From NCBI RefSeq assembly GCF_029784135.1, contig NC_073744.1:18509441-18573440 (forward strand): a DNA stretch of 64,000 nucleotides, in the 5' to 3' direction. This document shows, piece after piece, positions 11,508 to 24,155 of this stretch; position 1 is the first letter of the stretch; every line of letters begins with the position of its first letter. Below the pieces are notes generated by a model. That model had not been told where the DNA came from. It saw only the letters and a list, made by a program, of their open reading frames with translations, and searched no databases. The position numbers were made by a program, and so were the translations under genes. The DNA is from Toxorhynchites rutilus septentrionalis. Lineage: Eukaryota; Arthropoda; Insecta; Diptera; Culicidae.

Positions 11508-14113
11508 CTTGCGGTTATATTATAGATATAACCCATCCATTTTTTTTTTGCAAGTAAGCTAATATAATTATTTTTCATGGGAAATTTATTAAACTCAATT
11601 ATCTGTCTTAGGTTTTTTATCACCATCCGAGAAAAGTCCATTTTTTAATGCAAATGTTATCTAAATGGACAACATTTGTAGCGTGTGTATTCTCGTAAAA
11701 TCGAAGAATAGTCATAGGATATCATGATGTTTCGCTTGGATTGTCAAAAAAACGCAAGTTTATTGTTTTCCCATCATGCGCCGCTCCACAAGCAGCAATC
11801 CCTAAATATTTAATTTGTTTCCAATCGATAAACATTCTGCGGAGGATTGCTGTGCGAGCTTTCGCACGGTTCGCTTTGTCGGTGAGATGATTGTTTGTTG
11901 TGTTACACAGCGATGATGTGAGCATCCTCCTCCTGCTGTTGGTAGCAACAGCATCAAGCGTATCGGTTTGCGCTCGATTAAGCATATCACTGTGCCAAGG
12001 CAAGTAGGTAGTGCTCTGTTGCTGTTCGCGCTCTTGAGGCGTGAGGAAAATAAATATTGCTATTTTTTCTCATACAGAGGGGTTCCTTTGATGAGATGAA
12101 AATCAGACACCGGTTGGAAGCGTTTTCCCCTCTTTCCAACCTCCTAGGTGGAGGATAGATGAAAGGCGATCATCACTTCCAGAAAGTTTATCTGATAATC
12201 GGAACATTTTGCATCGATTAGTATTAGTTGAGAGACATATGAATCTGGGAAAGGTTAGGTACGATTATCTGGGCTTTTGGACTTCAGACTTCAGGCTTTG
12301 TGCCTCTCATAAATTCAAATAGTTTTCATGGCCACACATTTCCGCAAGCTACGTTCAATTTCCTTAGACCGTTCACCTTTGCCGGAGCTAGAATCCTCAT
12401 TTATAAAACATGTGCTAAAACATCATTTGCTATTTTATAACCTATCCACCTGTTGTAGTAATCGTGGGCAACCATATCCTTTTAATTAAATTATTCATCT
12501 CCAATTAATTATAGTGAATCTGCGTACACATACACATAGATTCCCTTCTCTCGAGTGATGTATGATGCTTTCAAACTTTGCTCATTGGGAAGCAAAACAC
12601 TCTCCATCCCTCACTATTGACAAGTGATATCCGTGGGTGGCGTAGAACGTGAGATCAACGGCACGGCGTATCTCCGTATCAGACGGAAAAGGTATAAAGC
12701 CATGTGTCAATATTTGTTGTCGGTGCTTGCGAGGGAAAGATTGGCTCTTAAATTGATTTCCTTTCGGTAGCCAACACCAGTTTCACCGTAACACGTACAC
12801 AATTTAGTAACTTGTTGATCACTAGTATCTGTTTTAATATACTCAAATTTTCAACACGAGCAGCTAACCTAAATCACACTGTAATTGCTTCGTCATCACC
12901 ACAATTAGGTTTGTTAATCGTGTCTAGAAACGCTGTACCGGATGAACATTTTCTATTTGAATCCTATCATAATCCACACATCTTTTTGAGTCGCTTCCGA
13001 CATCATCGAACACAGCAGCCCAGCATATTGTCATCTCCGGAAATCAAGTCAAAACATTACCCATAAACAACAACCGTAACAGTTATGCATCAGACGACGT
13101 TCCACGAATCAATCCGCGGCGGCATCAGGTTGGAGAGCTACTGGAGAAGATGGAAACTGCACAGAAAAAATGGCAATCGAAAAACATCTTATCAAAACAC
13201 CATTCCAAAGTTGCCATCATATGATTCGATCGCTCTCTCTCTCTGCAGCCTCTTTGAGAGAACTTATGCTTCTGCTGTTGCTCTCTCGCAGCATGAATCT
13301 GAGTAGGTATATGGTGAAAAAGCTGTGGCGGCATATGGAGCAAATTCCTATACATAACCTTTGCCGATTGCTTTTTTGTGCATTATATACCACCGGTGTT
13401 TTTATGTTTTACCTTCGAATGGCACTGTCAATTTACGCCAAAAATACAGAAGCGCGAAAATGGCTTTCACTGACTAACTGCAAGCAAACGAGGCGAAAGA
13501 TGGTGGGAGGGTGGGAGTAGGGAGGTGAGCAAACTGATAATAAAGTAAATATAAATAAACATCGAAAGTCTGTTGGAAAAGTTGAGGTGCGGTATGACTC
13601 GTATATCAACCCGATATCGTCATCGTCTGTTAACGGAGGACCACGTTTAACAGGAGGCTAGAGAGTGTAAAACGAAATTCTTAAAAATTGAACATGATAT
13701 GGAAAAAATTAAGACTTCGACCATTTCTTGATAGATCGCAGAGATATTTGCATAAATCAACTAGAAATATTTACACAAATCTACATTTCTACAATCTAAA
13801 AATTACAGAAAGAAAATTGATTTCATGTCAAGCATGATCTAAATGAAACTTTAATACACACCTCTGTTGCGGTCTTGTTTCCTTGACTAGGGGGACGTAG
13901 AGATAAGACGGACATGTTAAGAAGAACTTCAACTATATCTTTTGGACACTCATGTTTCCTAAAACTTAAAATCATTTTCTTACAGTTCAAAAGCTCGTTT
14001 TTCGATATAATTGGCCAAATGTTTTATAAAAAAGAGTTTTTCTATGTTTTGACATAGGACTATGTCTTTGATTTCTATATAGGGGGCTCACTCTATGAAA
14101 AATGTAACGATTC
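11508..14113. other. Intergenic DNA with degraded MITE copies
   Basis: No gene is supported. A TATA-like GGTATAAAGCC at about 12690 has no convincing coding sequence downstream; the 117-codon frame at 13170-13520 lacks any family signature. 13632-13850 and 14050-14097 are diverged copies of the TTGACGTGGGACTA family. The right part is the target of the LINE insertion. Confidence 0.35.
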
Positions 14114-14126
14114 ATTAAGAGTTTTC

Positions 14127-17013
14127 CTCCATTGGAGGAGTATAAATTCATTTCTCGTTTGATATATGACAGCGCGGTTCGCGCTCAAACGAAACCCATC
14201 CCAGGCTCCACTATTCGTCAAAGGCCTCCCAATCCATGGTGGGATAGCCAATGTTCCAAGCTTTATCAGGATAAATCGAACGCATTTAAAGCTTTTCGGA
14301 AACGTGGGACCATTGAAAATTTTCAAACGTATTTGGACCTTGAAAATCAATTTAAAAACTTGATCAAAGGGAAAAAACGTGCATATTGGCGAAATTTCGT
14401 GGAAGGTTTGTCACGAGAAACGTCAATGAAAAAATTATGGAAAGTGGCTCGAAACATGAGAAATCGCTCTTCATCGAATGAAAACGAAGATTATTCACAT
14501 CGATGGATTTTTAATTTTGCACGAAAGGTTTGTCCCGATTCCGCTCCTGTGCAAAAAATTGTTCGGATATACCACAAGATAGGTGCGATCTTGATTCCAA
14601 GTTTTCGATGGTAGAATTCTCTCTTGCTCTCCTTTCTTGTAACAATTCTGCTCCAGGATCGGATTGAATTAAGTTCAACTTGCTGAAAAACCTCCCTGAT
14701 GTTGCGAAACATCGCATGTTGAATTTATTCAATCGGTTTCTGGAGCATAATATTGTTCCAGATGATTGGAGACAAGTACGAGCTATTGCTATTCAAAAAC
14801 CCGAAAAACCCGCGTCCGACTTCAATTCGTACCGCCCAATAGCAATGCTGTCTTGTATACGGAAATTGTTGGAGAAAATGATCTTGTTTCGCCTTGATCG
14901 TTGGGTTGAAACGAATGGCTTACTCTCAGATACACAATATGGGTTCCGCAGGGGCAAGGGGACGAATGATTGTCTTGCGTTGCTTTCTTCAGAAATTCAA
15001 ATGGCTTACGCCGAAAAAAAACAAATGGCTTCAGTATTCTTGGACATAAAGGGGGCCTTTGATTCTGTTTCAATAGAGGTTTTGTCAGACAAATTACACT
15101 CTCGGGGTCTACCGCCTCTATTGAATAACATGTTATATAACTTGCTTTGTGAGAAACATTTGAATTTTTCTCACGGAGATTCGGCAGTGAGTCGGGTCTC
15201 CTATATGGGCCTCCCTCAGGGCTCCTGTTTAAGCCTTCTTTTGTACAACTTCTATGTAAGCGACATCGACAATTGCCTTACACAAAATTGCAGCTTAAGA
15301 CAACTTGCAGATGATGGAGTGGTGTCTGTCGTAGGATCAAAAGAATCCGACCTGCAAGAACCCTTACAAGATACTTTGAACAATTTTTCAACCTGGGCCA
15401 TTGGGCTAGGGATCGAATTTTCCAAGGAGAAAACAGAGATGGTGGTTTTTTCTAGGAAGCATAGACCAACAAAACCAAAGCTTCAACTTTTGGGTAAACC
15501 GATCACTCATGCTATGTCATTCAAGTATCTTGGGGTATGGTTCGACTCCAAATGTACTTGGGGGTCCCATATTAGGTATCTGAGTAAAAAATGCCAACAA
15601 AGAATAAACTTTCTCCGTACAATTACCGGCACCTGGTGGGGAGCCCATCCAGAAGATCTTTTAATGTTGTATCGAACAACTATTCTCTCAGTTATGGAGT
15701 GTGGCAGTTTCTGTTTTCAATCAGTTGCCAAAACACACCTCATTAAACTCGAGCGAATTCAGTATCTTTGTCTCCGTATTGCGTTGGGATGTATGCCCTC
15801 AATGCATACCATGAGTCTCGAGGTTTTGGCAGGCGTACTCCCACTAAAAGATCGCTTGAAATTATTATCTCTTCGGTTCTTCATCCGGTGTAAGGTCATG
15901 AACCCATTGGTGATTGGAAATTTTGAGCAGCTTATCGAGCTAAATTTTCATTCTGGATTCATGAGCTCATATCATGAATTCATCTCCATGCAGGTTGATC
16001 CTTCTTCGTATATTCCCAACCGTGTTTGTTTTGCTGACTACATCAATTCCTCTCTACATTTTGATCTGTTCATGAAGGAGAAAATCCATGGAATTCCAGA
16101 TTATCATCGATCGGGGATCGTTCCTACGATCTTCAATGTAAAATATGGGCGTGTCAATTGTGATAATATGTACTTTACTGATGGGTCCTCTATGAATGAG
16201 TCCACAGGATTTGGAGTGTTCAACGAAATTTTTAGCACCTCCCATAGTCTTCAGAATCCTTGCTCAGTGTATATTGCTGAATTGGCAGCGATTCACTGGG
16301 CGCTGGACAGCGGACAGCGTTCAAAAGTCTGGACTTGAGTCGGGACTTTATTCGCACCTTCTCTCGACTTATGTCCAATCACTGTTCGTTAGACGCGCTA
16401 CTCTTTCGTTTTAATCTTGCCGATGGCAATATCTGTGCTTGTGGCCAAGGTTACCACGACATCGAACACGTTGTTTGGTCGTGCGAGGAGTATCTTGTTG
16501 CCAGATCGAATTTAGAAAACTCTCTTCGGGCTAGAGGAAGGCAGCCCAATGTGCCGGTGAGAGATGTGTTGGCTCGGTTAGACCTTGATTACATGTCCCA
16601 AATATATGTCTACCTAAAAGTTATCGATCTTCGTGTGTGATTGTCCTTATATCCTTCTATTCTCCTTTTCCTTTTCCTTCACGAGAAATCAAATCCCTTC
16701 TTACTAACATTAGAATAAGGTGAAATGTAAACACATATTAGATATAAGATAGGCTTAAGAATTGAGTATAATGAATGTGAGTGCGAATGTGAGTGTGAAC
16801 ATTGTCAACATATCCTGATATCCCATCCTTTTCCTGAAAAAAATGTCACTCTAAACTAAACTCGAGCAAACCGCGAGTAATCGGTTCTCTACTTCATTAA
16901 CATTAGAATTAATGAAAAATGTTTATATATACTTGTAACTATACGAATAGGAGTTTGGCTCCTTTAAACTTATGTAACTGAGCATGTAAAAATAAACGAT
17001 TTAATAAAAAAAA
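14127..17013 (+). mobile_element. Non-LTR retrotransposon (I/LOA-type with RNase H), 5'-truncated
   Basis: The insertion is bounded by a 13-bp direct repeat, ATTAAGAGTTTTC, at 14114-14126 and 17014-17026. Just before the right repeat there is an AATAAA signal (about 16991) and an A-rich tail. This is the signature of target-primed reverse transcription. The 5' part, including any ORF1 and endonuclease, is missing. What remains is the region before RT, the RT, part of RNase H and a Cys/His-rich C-terminus. Presence of RNase H points to the I or LOA groups rather than Jockey or CR1. Confidence 0.88.
14132..16640 (+). pseudogene. LINE ORF2 remnant: RT, partial RNase H, zinc-knuckle end
   Basis: The first frame (14132-14614) holds the linker before RT. 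A frame break near 14610 leads to a long 552-codon frame, 14680-16338. RT motifs are visible: motif A FLDIKGAFDSV near 15045, motif B GLPQGSCLSLLLYNFY near 15210, and motif C LADDG near 15305, where the first residue is Leu instead of the usual Phe or Tyr. RNase H starts with YFTDGSSMNESTGFGVF near 16170 but stops after AELAAIHWALDS, and an internal deletion removes the rest. 16335-16640 continues in another frame with CACGQGYHDIEHVVWSC, a C-x-C...H-x4-C knuckle. The element cannot be autonomous. Confidence 0.88.
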
Positions 17014-17026
17014 ATTAAGAGTTTTC

Positions 17027-19979
17027 AAATACATATTACTGAAAATCGTTATTGTGACATATGTTGTCACAATGTTATATACCATTAGACAGCATTTTTT
17101 TTGCCTCAAACTTGAACAGTGAGTATAGTAAAAAAAAGTTAATAATTTGACAATTAAAATGGGTATGTTTTCTTTCGATCCCCACTTCCTACCTCTACCT
17201 CGATCCTCGCTTTCCTACCCGACGCAACGAGCAGTCTTTTTGCCTAAATTCAAGCGTTAGTTCACAATGTGAGCTAATGCGTATAATGAATTATTCTCCA
17301 TTTACCGATAATAGGCATTTATCAGTTGTTTCATTGTATGTTGCCCGATCAATTCACGTTTTTATCGTGTAGGTCTTGCTACTAACAATTTATGTAATTG
17401 GGGTCCAGGATGTCATAATATCGAGCAAGTTGTTGGTTATGTAAAAAATATAAAATTGTAAAATTAACGAATTTAACTGGCTGCTGATTTAGAAGATCGA
17501 AAGGGTATACTCACGCATATCAGATTATGATAGCTTGAGTAGTCGCGATCCTAGTATTATGCTTCCCATATATGTCTTCCTAAGAAACCCGTTTCACTTC
17601 CTAAAATGCATATGCCCATCCTTCTTTCCCTTCCTATACATAAGCAGAACTTAGTACCCAATAAGATCAATTCACTGCAGTAGCTCAACGAACTCATGGC
17701 CATAGGATACTCAATATACAACACTGTGGGAAATATAATGAACCTGTTAAACTCTATTAATTTTGGAGAATTATGTTCGACATTATTATTTCAAACTTAT
17801 TTTGGATCTTTCTTCAAATGATTAAAACTTCAAATGGAATATGATATAAAAATATATAAATGTAAATGGCAGTGTAGATAAACGCAAAACCTATGCAATT
17901 GACAAATGCAAGTTGTCGCGTAATTAATATCGTACAGGGGCAAAAGAGAGAACGAATCGGATAGGGTATGCAAAGAAAAGAGAAAGCGAATTTTAATGTG
18001 TTTGATTGAGGGTGACTTCTCCCGTCATTCGATCTTTGGTGCAATAGGACGTGAAAATATCGGCGTGCGAAAAGTCGACCAGAAGTACGACAATCACGTT
18101 GTTTCGGACAACGTGACATTGAAGAAGAGAATGCTATTTTAATCTATAATATATTTCTGTAGTCATAGATTTACTTGACTTAGGCTTATATTTATGTAGA
18201 TCTTAATTATTCAGACTTGTGTTTAAAAATGGAACCTGATGACTCTTTGCCTTCTTCCGCATAATTGAATAAACAGAAGAAAAGGGGAGTAATGGCTTTA
18301 GTGGTATTTTTGTATACATTTCTGAACAGAATGTGGTTCCGGATTCCACCCCGTTATCTCATCTATCCCGTTTAAAGGATACAAGTTCATACAGGAAACG
18401 GGTTTTTTCAGGGTTTCCATTTGAAGTATCGAAGAAGAAGTAATTACGGATTTTGAACAATGAAAAAACTCAATTCAAATGCAATCACTACACAAAATCA
18501 CAGTCCTATGTCAAGATTCCATCCGTGCCCCTAGGCCAAGACCCATCAACTGTTTTTACTAAAATTAAAACAAGCCGAAAAGTAGAACTTTTTTTCGATG
18601 CTGGTGATATGAACATGTAGTGGAAAAAATATGGTCAGGTCTTTCGGGGGGATGTGTATAAAATGCGTCTACCTGGGAATTTTATTCTATAATTTTTTTT
18701 GTAAACCAACAAGAATATAAATGCAATTGTTATGAGCAATCCTGAAGGTTAATGATAGTATCCTACCAGGCAAGTTTGACACTTGTAACGTGCTTTATAG
18801 AAATTATTTTCTCTCGAGATAATTTTCGATGTAAATTTCTTCATCATTTCTGTAAGGTTTTTGTTGATGAAAACCGATTCAGAGGCGATAATTTTAAGTT
18901 AGATTTAGTGAGATCTAGCGATTTAGTGTAAAGTGGCACTCAAGGTGAATGTCCAAAATGAAGAAAACTGTAAGAAAAGATACATTTCCATACAAATGAA
19001 ACACAAATTTCGAGAATTAACCAAGCAAATAAAACCAAATTTGGCATGTGAAGGTTATAGGGTGCAATAAATGTTTTTGCGTTAGTGAGACACTCTACCA
19101 CACTCTCTAAGGGGCGGGGAGGGGATGTGTGTGGTGGAGGCTGCCATACAAATGAAACACAAATTTGTGCACTACTCGAGAATTAATCAAGCAAATGAAA
19201 CCAAATTAGGCATACGGAGGTTTAAGGGTGCAGTAAATGATTCTATGGCGGTAGTCAAGTGAAACAAAGGAAAAAGGCTCTATTGTATCCAAAAATCGAA
19301 TTAGAAAAGTGCAATTTTGTGTAATGAGACACTATTCAATGGCCAACAAAGCTTAAGTGTATCATGGATAATAATTCATGGAGACAAAGCGGTATTATGT
19401 ACAATTCTTTCAAATGAAAATCCATATAACAACGATCAAACACAGCTCATGTTTCGGAATAGTCCAAACACTAAACTTTTTGAGCAGGTTTTTCTCTATT
19501 TCAATGATTCACAGTTTTTGCATCAATTAACTAAATGGAGAAAAATAACTTAGATAAAAATACGTTCTCTACGGATGGTCATGACGATCTGCTCTATCAA
19601 AGCTTCAAATACTACAAAATTCCTGCAATTCTTGCGGGTTCGGTCTTCGCACGACACACATGTCAGGAAGACTACTTTCCGACCGACTAAATAATTCCAT
19701 TGGGATTCCATTGCTTAGCAGTTCTCTTTGTTATCGCCACAAAGTCGTTTAGCTTCATTTAGCTTTTCGAGAAAAAATCTCTCCGGACTCCTTGTTTTAC
19801 CTTCCATAGCCAACGATTACAATTTTTGAAAGCATGCGGCAGTTGTATTCGCAGAACGGGCTTTTTCTGGACCATTCGACCACTGGAACCTCTGGATGTT
19901 CAAAGATACATTTGACAGCTCGTTCAAATTTACACTTGTTTTATTTCAGCGCTCTACTGAATTGGATGATTACACCCGC
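17027..19979. other. Intergenic DNA with a Helitron-related fragment
   Basis: Mostly AT-rich sequence without supported genes. At 19015-19270 there are two tandem copies of a phrase such as ATACAAATGAAACACAAATT with AATCAAGCAAATGAAACCAA. This is the internal repeat of the Helitron-like family seen from 46.9 to 57.5 kb. The segment just below 19980 is presumably the 3' untranslated region of the TAF1B gene on the minus strand. Confidence 0.45.
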
Positions 19980-22227
19980 TCAATACGCCCGTTTAGCTAT
20001 CGCCACCTTCTGCCGCAGCTGAGCTCCCAAAGAGCTCAAATTCTGAAACAATACCTCATCGGTTCCAATGCCGTTGCCGAAAAACCTATCCACCGGTTGT
20101 ACAGCGTAGAAAAAGTAGCTTTCCAGCTCGAATAGCTCACGATAGAGAACGTGGGGTTGGCTCTCGACCACCCGGGCGCATTCCTCCAGCAGCAGACGAA
20201 AATTCTCCGGAAGACCGACGCCAATCCGCTCGTTGAATTTCTCCATCGAAGCGATATCCGTCGGGCTGTGAAAACGAATCCAGTAATCGTAGTTGGACGT
20301 TAGTAAACTTAAAATTTGAGGTTTTCCCATGTGCGGTGTCGCTCTACCGGCGCTTTGATTTGGCGCGATGTCCGATTCTTGGGAGAACATCTCCTCGGAC
20401 CACTGCGAGAAGGAAGCATTTTCCGTGACGATGGATGTTTCATCCGGAATGAGCACCGAATCTTCGGGCGATTCTCGCATCAGTTCAGACACACATTTCT
20501 CGGCTTCATTTCTGCTCAATATTTCGCTCAGGATGCGTTCATGGGTCCGTCCGGTAGAACTCTTTTCCATTGGTACCCAGTCGGACTCGTCACAGCTTCC
20601 CGCGACAAAGTACGGCTCGTGTTTGCGTTCCAAGTTTGATAGGAAATCAGATGTGGTAACGGTGTCTGCGAATTTGAATGAGTCGATCGATGATTTGACT
20701 TTTTTGGTGCGGAGTCGGATGTTGTGATTTGCTGAGAGCAGATTTTTCAGATCCGTGCAGTCCACAAAAGGGGCCACGCTTCGATCATGGTGATCTACTT
20801 TCATGTAATTTGGAACGTGAACTTTTCCATCGTTGTTGTAAGCTAAGATGAACCTTTGAAGATACGTTTTGTATGGTGTTAGACAGGGCACAAAATCAAT
20901 ACTTTGTGGAGAGGCAACGGAAAGGCCTCGTTGATGATGAATGTCAACCATATTAGTGACCACATCATATAGATTTGACATCCATTTTTTGTTCACTGGT
21001 TGTGAGGAAACCCGGAAAGAATCTGCCGAACGTTTACGTTTGAGTGTGTAATCGATGAACAGCCCGGCATCTTGTTCAAAGCCTTCCTCAGTAGCTATCA
21101 TTCGATTGATTGGATGGTACACTTGTCCTAATATAACTATTCTCATTTTTACATATCGAAGCCATTCGGTGAATACGAATACCGATTTGTAGGAGGGGTT
21201 CATCACAAGCAATTTTCTATTGAATTTTGCCGCACTTTTGGACATCCTCACCTCGTTGATGTCATTGAGGCCAAACAAAAGCTTGAGCACGAAAATAATA
21301 TACGCCATAGCTCTGCCTTCATAATGAGGAAGGTGGCGGGTGCCATCGTATTTCATCGCCGGGGGAAACACAACCATCAGTCTTTCTATGTACAGAATAA
21401 TATCCGCTGGAAGACACAAATCGTCCAAATAGCGGGTGCATAATTTACGCAAATCCGGGGTAACGGGATCAACATGTAAAAATCTTACCATTTCCACGAC
21501 TCCCGTCCGAAGTTGACTGTGGGACACTGAGGTACCTTTCTGGAAACTTGCAATTGTCTCCGTGTAACAACTGGCATCGAGTTCTTCCGGAAGATACTGC
21601 AGCAGATTGGTATGAGAAATGTGCCCTTCCCTATGAAACCGAACCAAATCCGCCAATTGAACATCACTTCTAGATGCGTTCAGGGCTAATCCCAGTATTG
21701 CACTCACCAACGCTCTGGTGGGATTCTCCGGATGGGTTCGGCGAATATATTTCAATTTGGCAATTTTCGGTTTTTTAGGAGCATTCTCCGAAGTACCGTG
21801 AGATTGAAGACTGTGACAACTGAGCCGCTCGTCCACATCTTGTTCATGGTTATCGATGTGAGCTGTGCTCATACACAACTTCCGTTTCATGGTTATCCGC
21901 GATAAACGGGAATATTTGATCCGTTGCCCAACCACAGATTGACTTTCCGATCCGGAGAGGCTTACGTTCAACGATTTTACGGACAGCTCGTGCAACGATC
22001 TACTAACATCCAACTGGCTGGAGACAAATGACTCGTACTCGGCTCCCATCAGCTTCGACCTAGCTGCATTTGTTCTCCTACTTTTGGCTCTACGACTAAC
22101 GAAAGACGCGGTCCCTGAAAAACTTGCATCAGAAGATGCATTGCCATCCTGCGCATCAGATTGCGAGTTTGTAGAGCGACGACGTTTCGGTGGCCTTCTT
22201 TTTCGGTTGTAGATTATCTCAGCATCT
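19980..22227 (-). CDS. Taf1b: TAF1B exon 3 (cyclin folds and C-terminus)
   Basis: This 2.2-kb exon begins DAEIIYNRKRR and stops after AIAKRAY. It contains the basic linker and the predicted cyclin-fold region. A central segment includes YDGTRHLPHYEGRAMAYIIF followed by VLKLLFGLNDINEVR, a well-conserved part of the family. No frameshift is seen in 748 codons, so the gene looks intact. Confidence 0.85.
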
Positions 22228-22727
22228 CTAAAACGATTTAACGATGATGAATATTTTTCTATGCGCGATAACAAACACCCTCAAACGCTCACGTCTTCCT
22301 GTGGAATACATGCAATCGCGGTTTCTCCGGTTTCTCTTTGTCGAAAAATGCGATCTCCATTCGCCGCAGATAGGTGGTCCACAGTTGCAACACGGTTAGC
22401 TTAAAATTATCTCCAGCCCCCAAAGTCACCAAACGATCCGCGTATCCCAACAGTATGTAATTGATCTGTTCCCAGCTGGTGATCATTTTCTGTTTATCTG
22501 TAACATATGACATGTGTTCAGAATCTATCGGATCAGAAGCCGAACCGAAACGAACATTTCGTTTTCAATATCTTAATGCCCATCCCGTAGCGACCTTCGG
22601 TTTCATGGGTCTCGTCCACCAATTCCTGCCCGTGGCGGAGCGATTTGGTTCCACACTCGACACAGTAATGGAAGCCTGCTTCCACCGTGAATTCCTTGCC
22701 ACTGCATACTTCACAAGTTTCATTCAT
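19980..22727 (-). CDS. Taf1b: TAF1B, RNA polymerase I initiation factor (Rrn7-like)
   Basis: The predicted product is about 874 residues from three exons: 22727-22556, 22497-22293 and 22227-19980. TAF1B is the TFIIB-like subunit of the SL1 factor that recruits RNA polymerase I to the ribosomal DNA promoter in the nucleolus. The N-terminus carries a zinc ribbon (CEVCSG near residue 5, CVECGTKS near residue 24). The next segment, TSWEQINYILLGYADRLVTL with LWTTYLRRMEIAFF, matches the conserved region after the ribbon in metazoan TAF1B. A basic, Ser-rich linker (KRRPPKRRRS) follows, then the segment RALVSAILGLALNASRSDVQ with DLVRFHREGHISHTNLLQYLPEEL, typical of the cyclin folds. The start is the ATG at 22727; the frame extends upstream only through a TTG. 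The splice phases join cleanly at exon 2-3. Family assignment comes from remembered conservation, not a search. Confidence 0.85.
22293..22497 (-). CDS. Taf1b: TAF1B exon 2
   Basis: It encodes the conserved KMITSWEQINYILLGYADRL region. It ends HRK plus AC before a GTGAGC donor at 22292. The acceptor TTTTAG ends at 22228, giving a 65-bp intron, and the joined codons read on into the next exon without a stop. Confidence 0.82.
22556..22727 (-). CDS. Taf1b: TAF1B exon 1 (zinc ribbon)
   Basis: It encodes the CxxC...CxxC zinc ribbon and continues to ILKTK. The donor I place after 22556 (AAAT followed by GTTCGT) is weak, but it is the only GT here that keeps frame with the acceptor ATGTTACAG next to 22497. 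The intron would be 58 bp. The exact 3' edge is therefore less certain than the rest. Confidence 0.7.
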
Positions 22728-23317
22728 TGTGATTTTCTTCAATCTGTGAAGGTATTTCCACTCAGAAAAGTTGAACAGGATTAAGAAATCTGCAGAATCA
22801 TATCAACACGTGCAAAGTCTGCTAGCTATGTTTACAAATAAAAGAGGTGAACCCGAGTAGAAAGTGTATACGAAAAAGTTGGCAACGCAAGTGTGAAACC
22901 TATGTGGTAAATTTTGGAGAATATTCCTTCCTAAAGATTGAACTTCTTTGCTAAAATGTGTATCCTGATAGTAACGCAGCTTAACCAAGAGCGATCGTTT
23001 GATTTTCATTTGTTCAAGATAATGCCGAAATGACAGAATGGAGACACCGTCAAAGTATGTTAGAATGTTGTAATATTAAAAAAGAGGCTTTCTAGATGGA
23101 GTTTTTGGTTCAAGTTCCGCCGATGTAAAAACCTTTTCCCTTTCATCTTTTGAAAACTACCAAGGCTTCGCGAAAATGCAACACAAATAACAAATTATTT
23201 TATGGATACAGCAAACATTGAATCGTATAACTAGCGTATATACAGCATCATATATCCCATATTTGGGGTGGTATATGATGTGCCTAACTAGCATATACAT
23301 GCAAAAATATACATATA
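22728..23317. other. TAF1B upstream region and MITE remnant
   Basis: 22728-23040 lies upstream of TAF1B and presumably contains its promoter. No TATA box is evident. 23206-23317 matches the left part of the TA-flanked element at 26707-27605: it shares CAGCAAACATT-AATCG-ATAAC, GCGTATATA-A-CATCATAT and CTAAC-(A/G)GCATAT-CATGCAAAA. It is a truncated copy, apparently interrupted by the palindrome that follows. Confidence 0.5.
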
Positions 23318-24155
23318 CAGCCATTCCATGCAAAGCCGAAATAGTGGTTCTCAGATTATCGTGAAAAGCGGTAATTTTGTTCTTTGTCGCAAAACATTAT
23401 ATTTTTTAATTTGTTTTATTAGGGTGACCATTTCCATTATAGCGTGGTCCACAAATAAACTTTCTCCCCCCTTTTTTTTTCCAAAATTGACTTTTTTTCA
23501 AAAATTCATAAGTTTTGAACTATTACACTGATTTCGATGATTAATTTGATCGTATCAAATTAAAGGCAATGAACTAATATTTCTTGAAAAAGTATTACAA
23601 TTGCAAAAAAAAAAAGATTTTATTTTCATAATTATTGATTGTATTTGTATTTGTTTTATGGTTTTCATGGTCTCGGGACCAAGGGCGCTATATGTTATTA
23701 TATTTTTTCTAGAAAGCTGAAGATTTTTTACATAACATATCCAAAAACGAAAAAGGTGTTTTTTCATTTTGAAGTTACGATTTTTCAAAGTTAACCGATG
23801 GTCCAAAAAAAGCATTTATTCCAAAATTCATAACTTTTGCACTAATGGACCGATTCAGATGATTGAAGCCATTCCGTGAAAACTATAAAAAAACAAATAC
23901 AATCAATAACTATGAAAACAAAATCCATGTTGATCATCGAAATCGGTGTGTAATTCAAAAATTATGAATTGAAATTTGAAAAAAAAGTCATTTTTGGAAA
24001 AAAGAGAAAAAAGTTGACTTTTGGACCACCTTAAAATGGAAATAGTCACCCTAATGAAAAAATACGGGTCTAATTATTTTGCGACAAAGAACAAAATTAC
24101 CGCTTTTCGCGAAAATCTGTGAACCACTGTATCGGTATGACAGGAAATGGAGCTG
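23318..24155. mobile_element. Long terminal-inverted-repeat (palindromic) element, copy 1
   Basis: The left end reads CAGCCATTCCATG and continues GAAAAGCGGTAATTTTGTTC, TTTGTCGCAAAA and TTAGGGTGACCATTTCC. The same words return inverted at the right end (24045-24120, GAACAAAATTACCGCTTTTC). The arms are a few hundred bases with a short AT-rich centre, so most of the element could fold on itself. No transposase is encoded. Related copies are at 38086-38855 (both arms) and 46686-46922 (left arm only). Confidence 0.75.

Noticed and set aside
12680..13520. Small gene with TATA box at 12690 and a 117-codon frame at 13170
   Set aside because: The frame lies about 480 bases downstream, has no signal for secretion or family, and overlaps equally open frames on the other strand.
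19550..19711. 54-codon minus-strand frame (MESQWNYLVGRKVVFLTCVS start) below TAF1B
   Set aside because: It has a reasonable cysteine-containing composition, but there is no recognisable family and it probably lies in the TAF1B 3' untranslated region. It is not strong enough to call.
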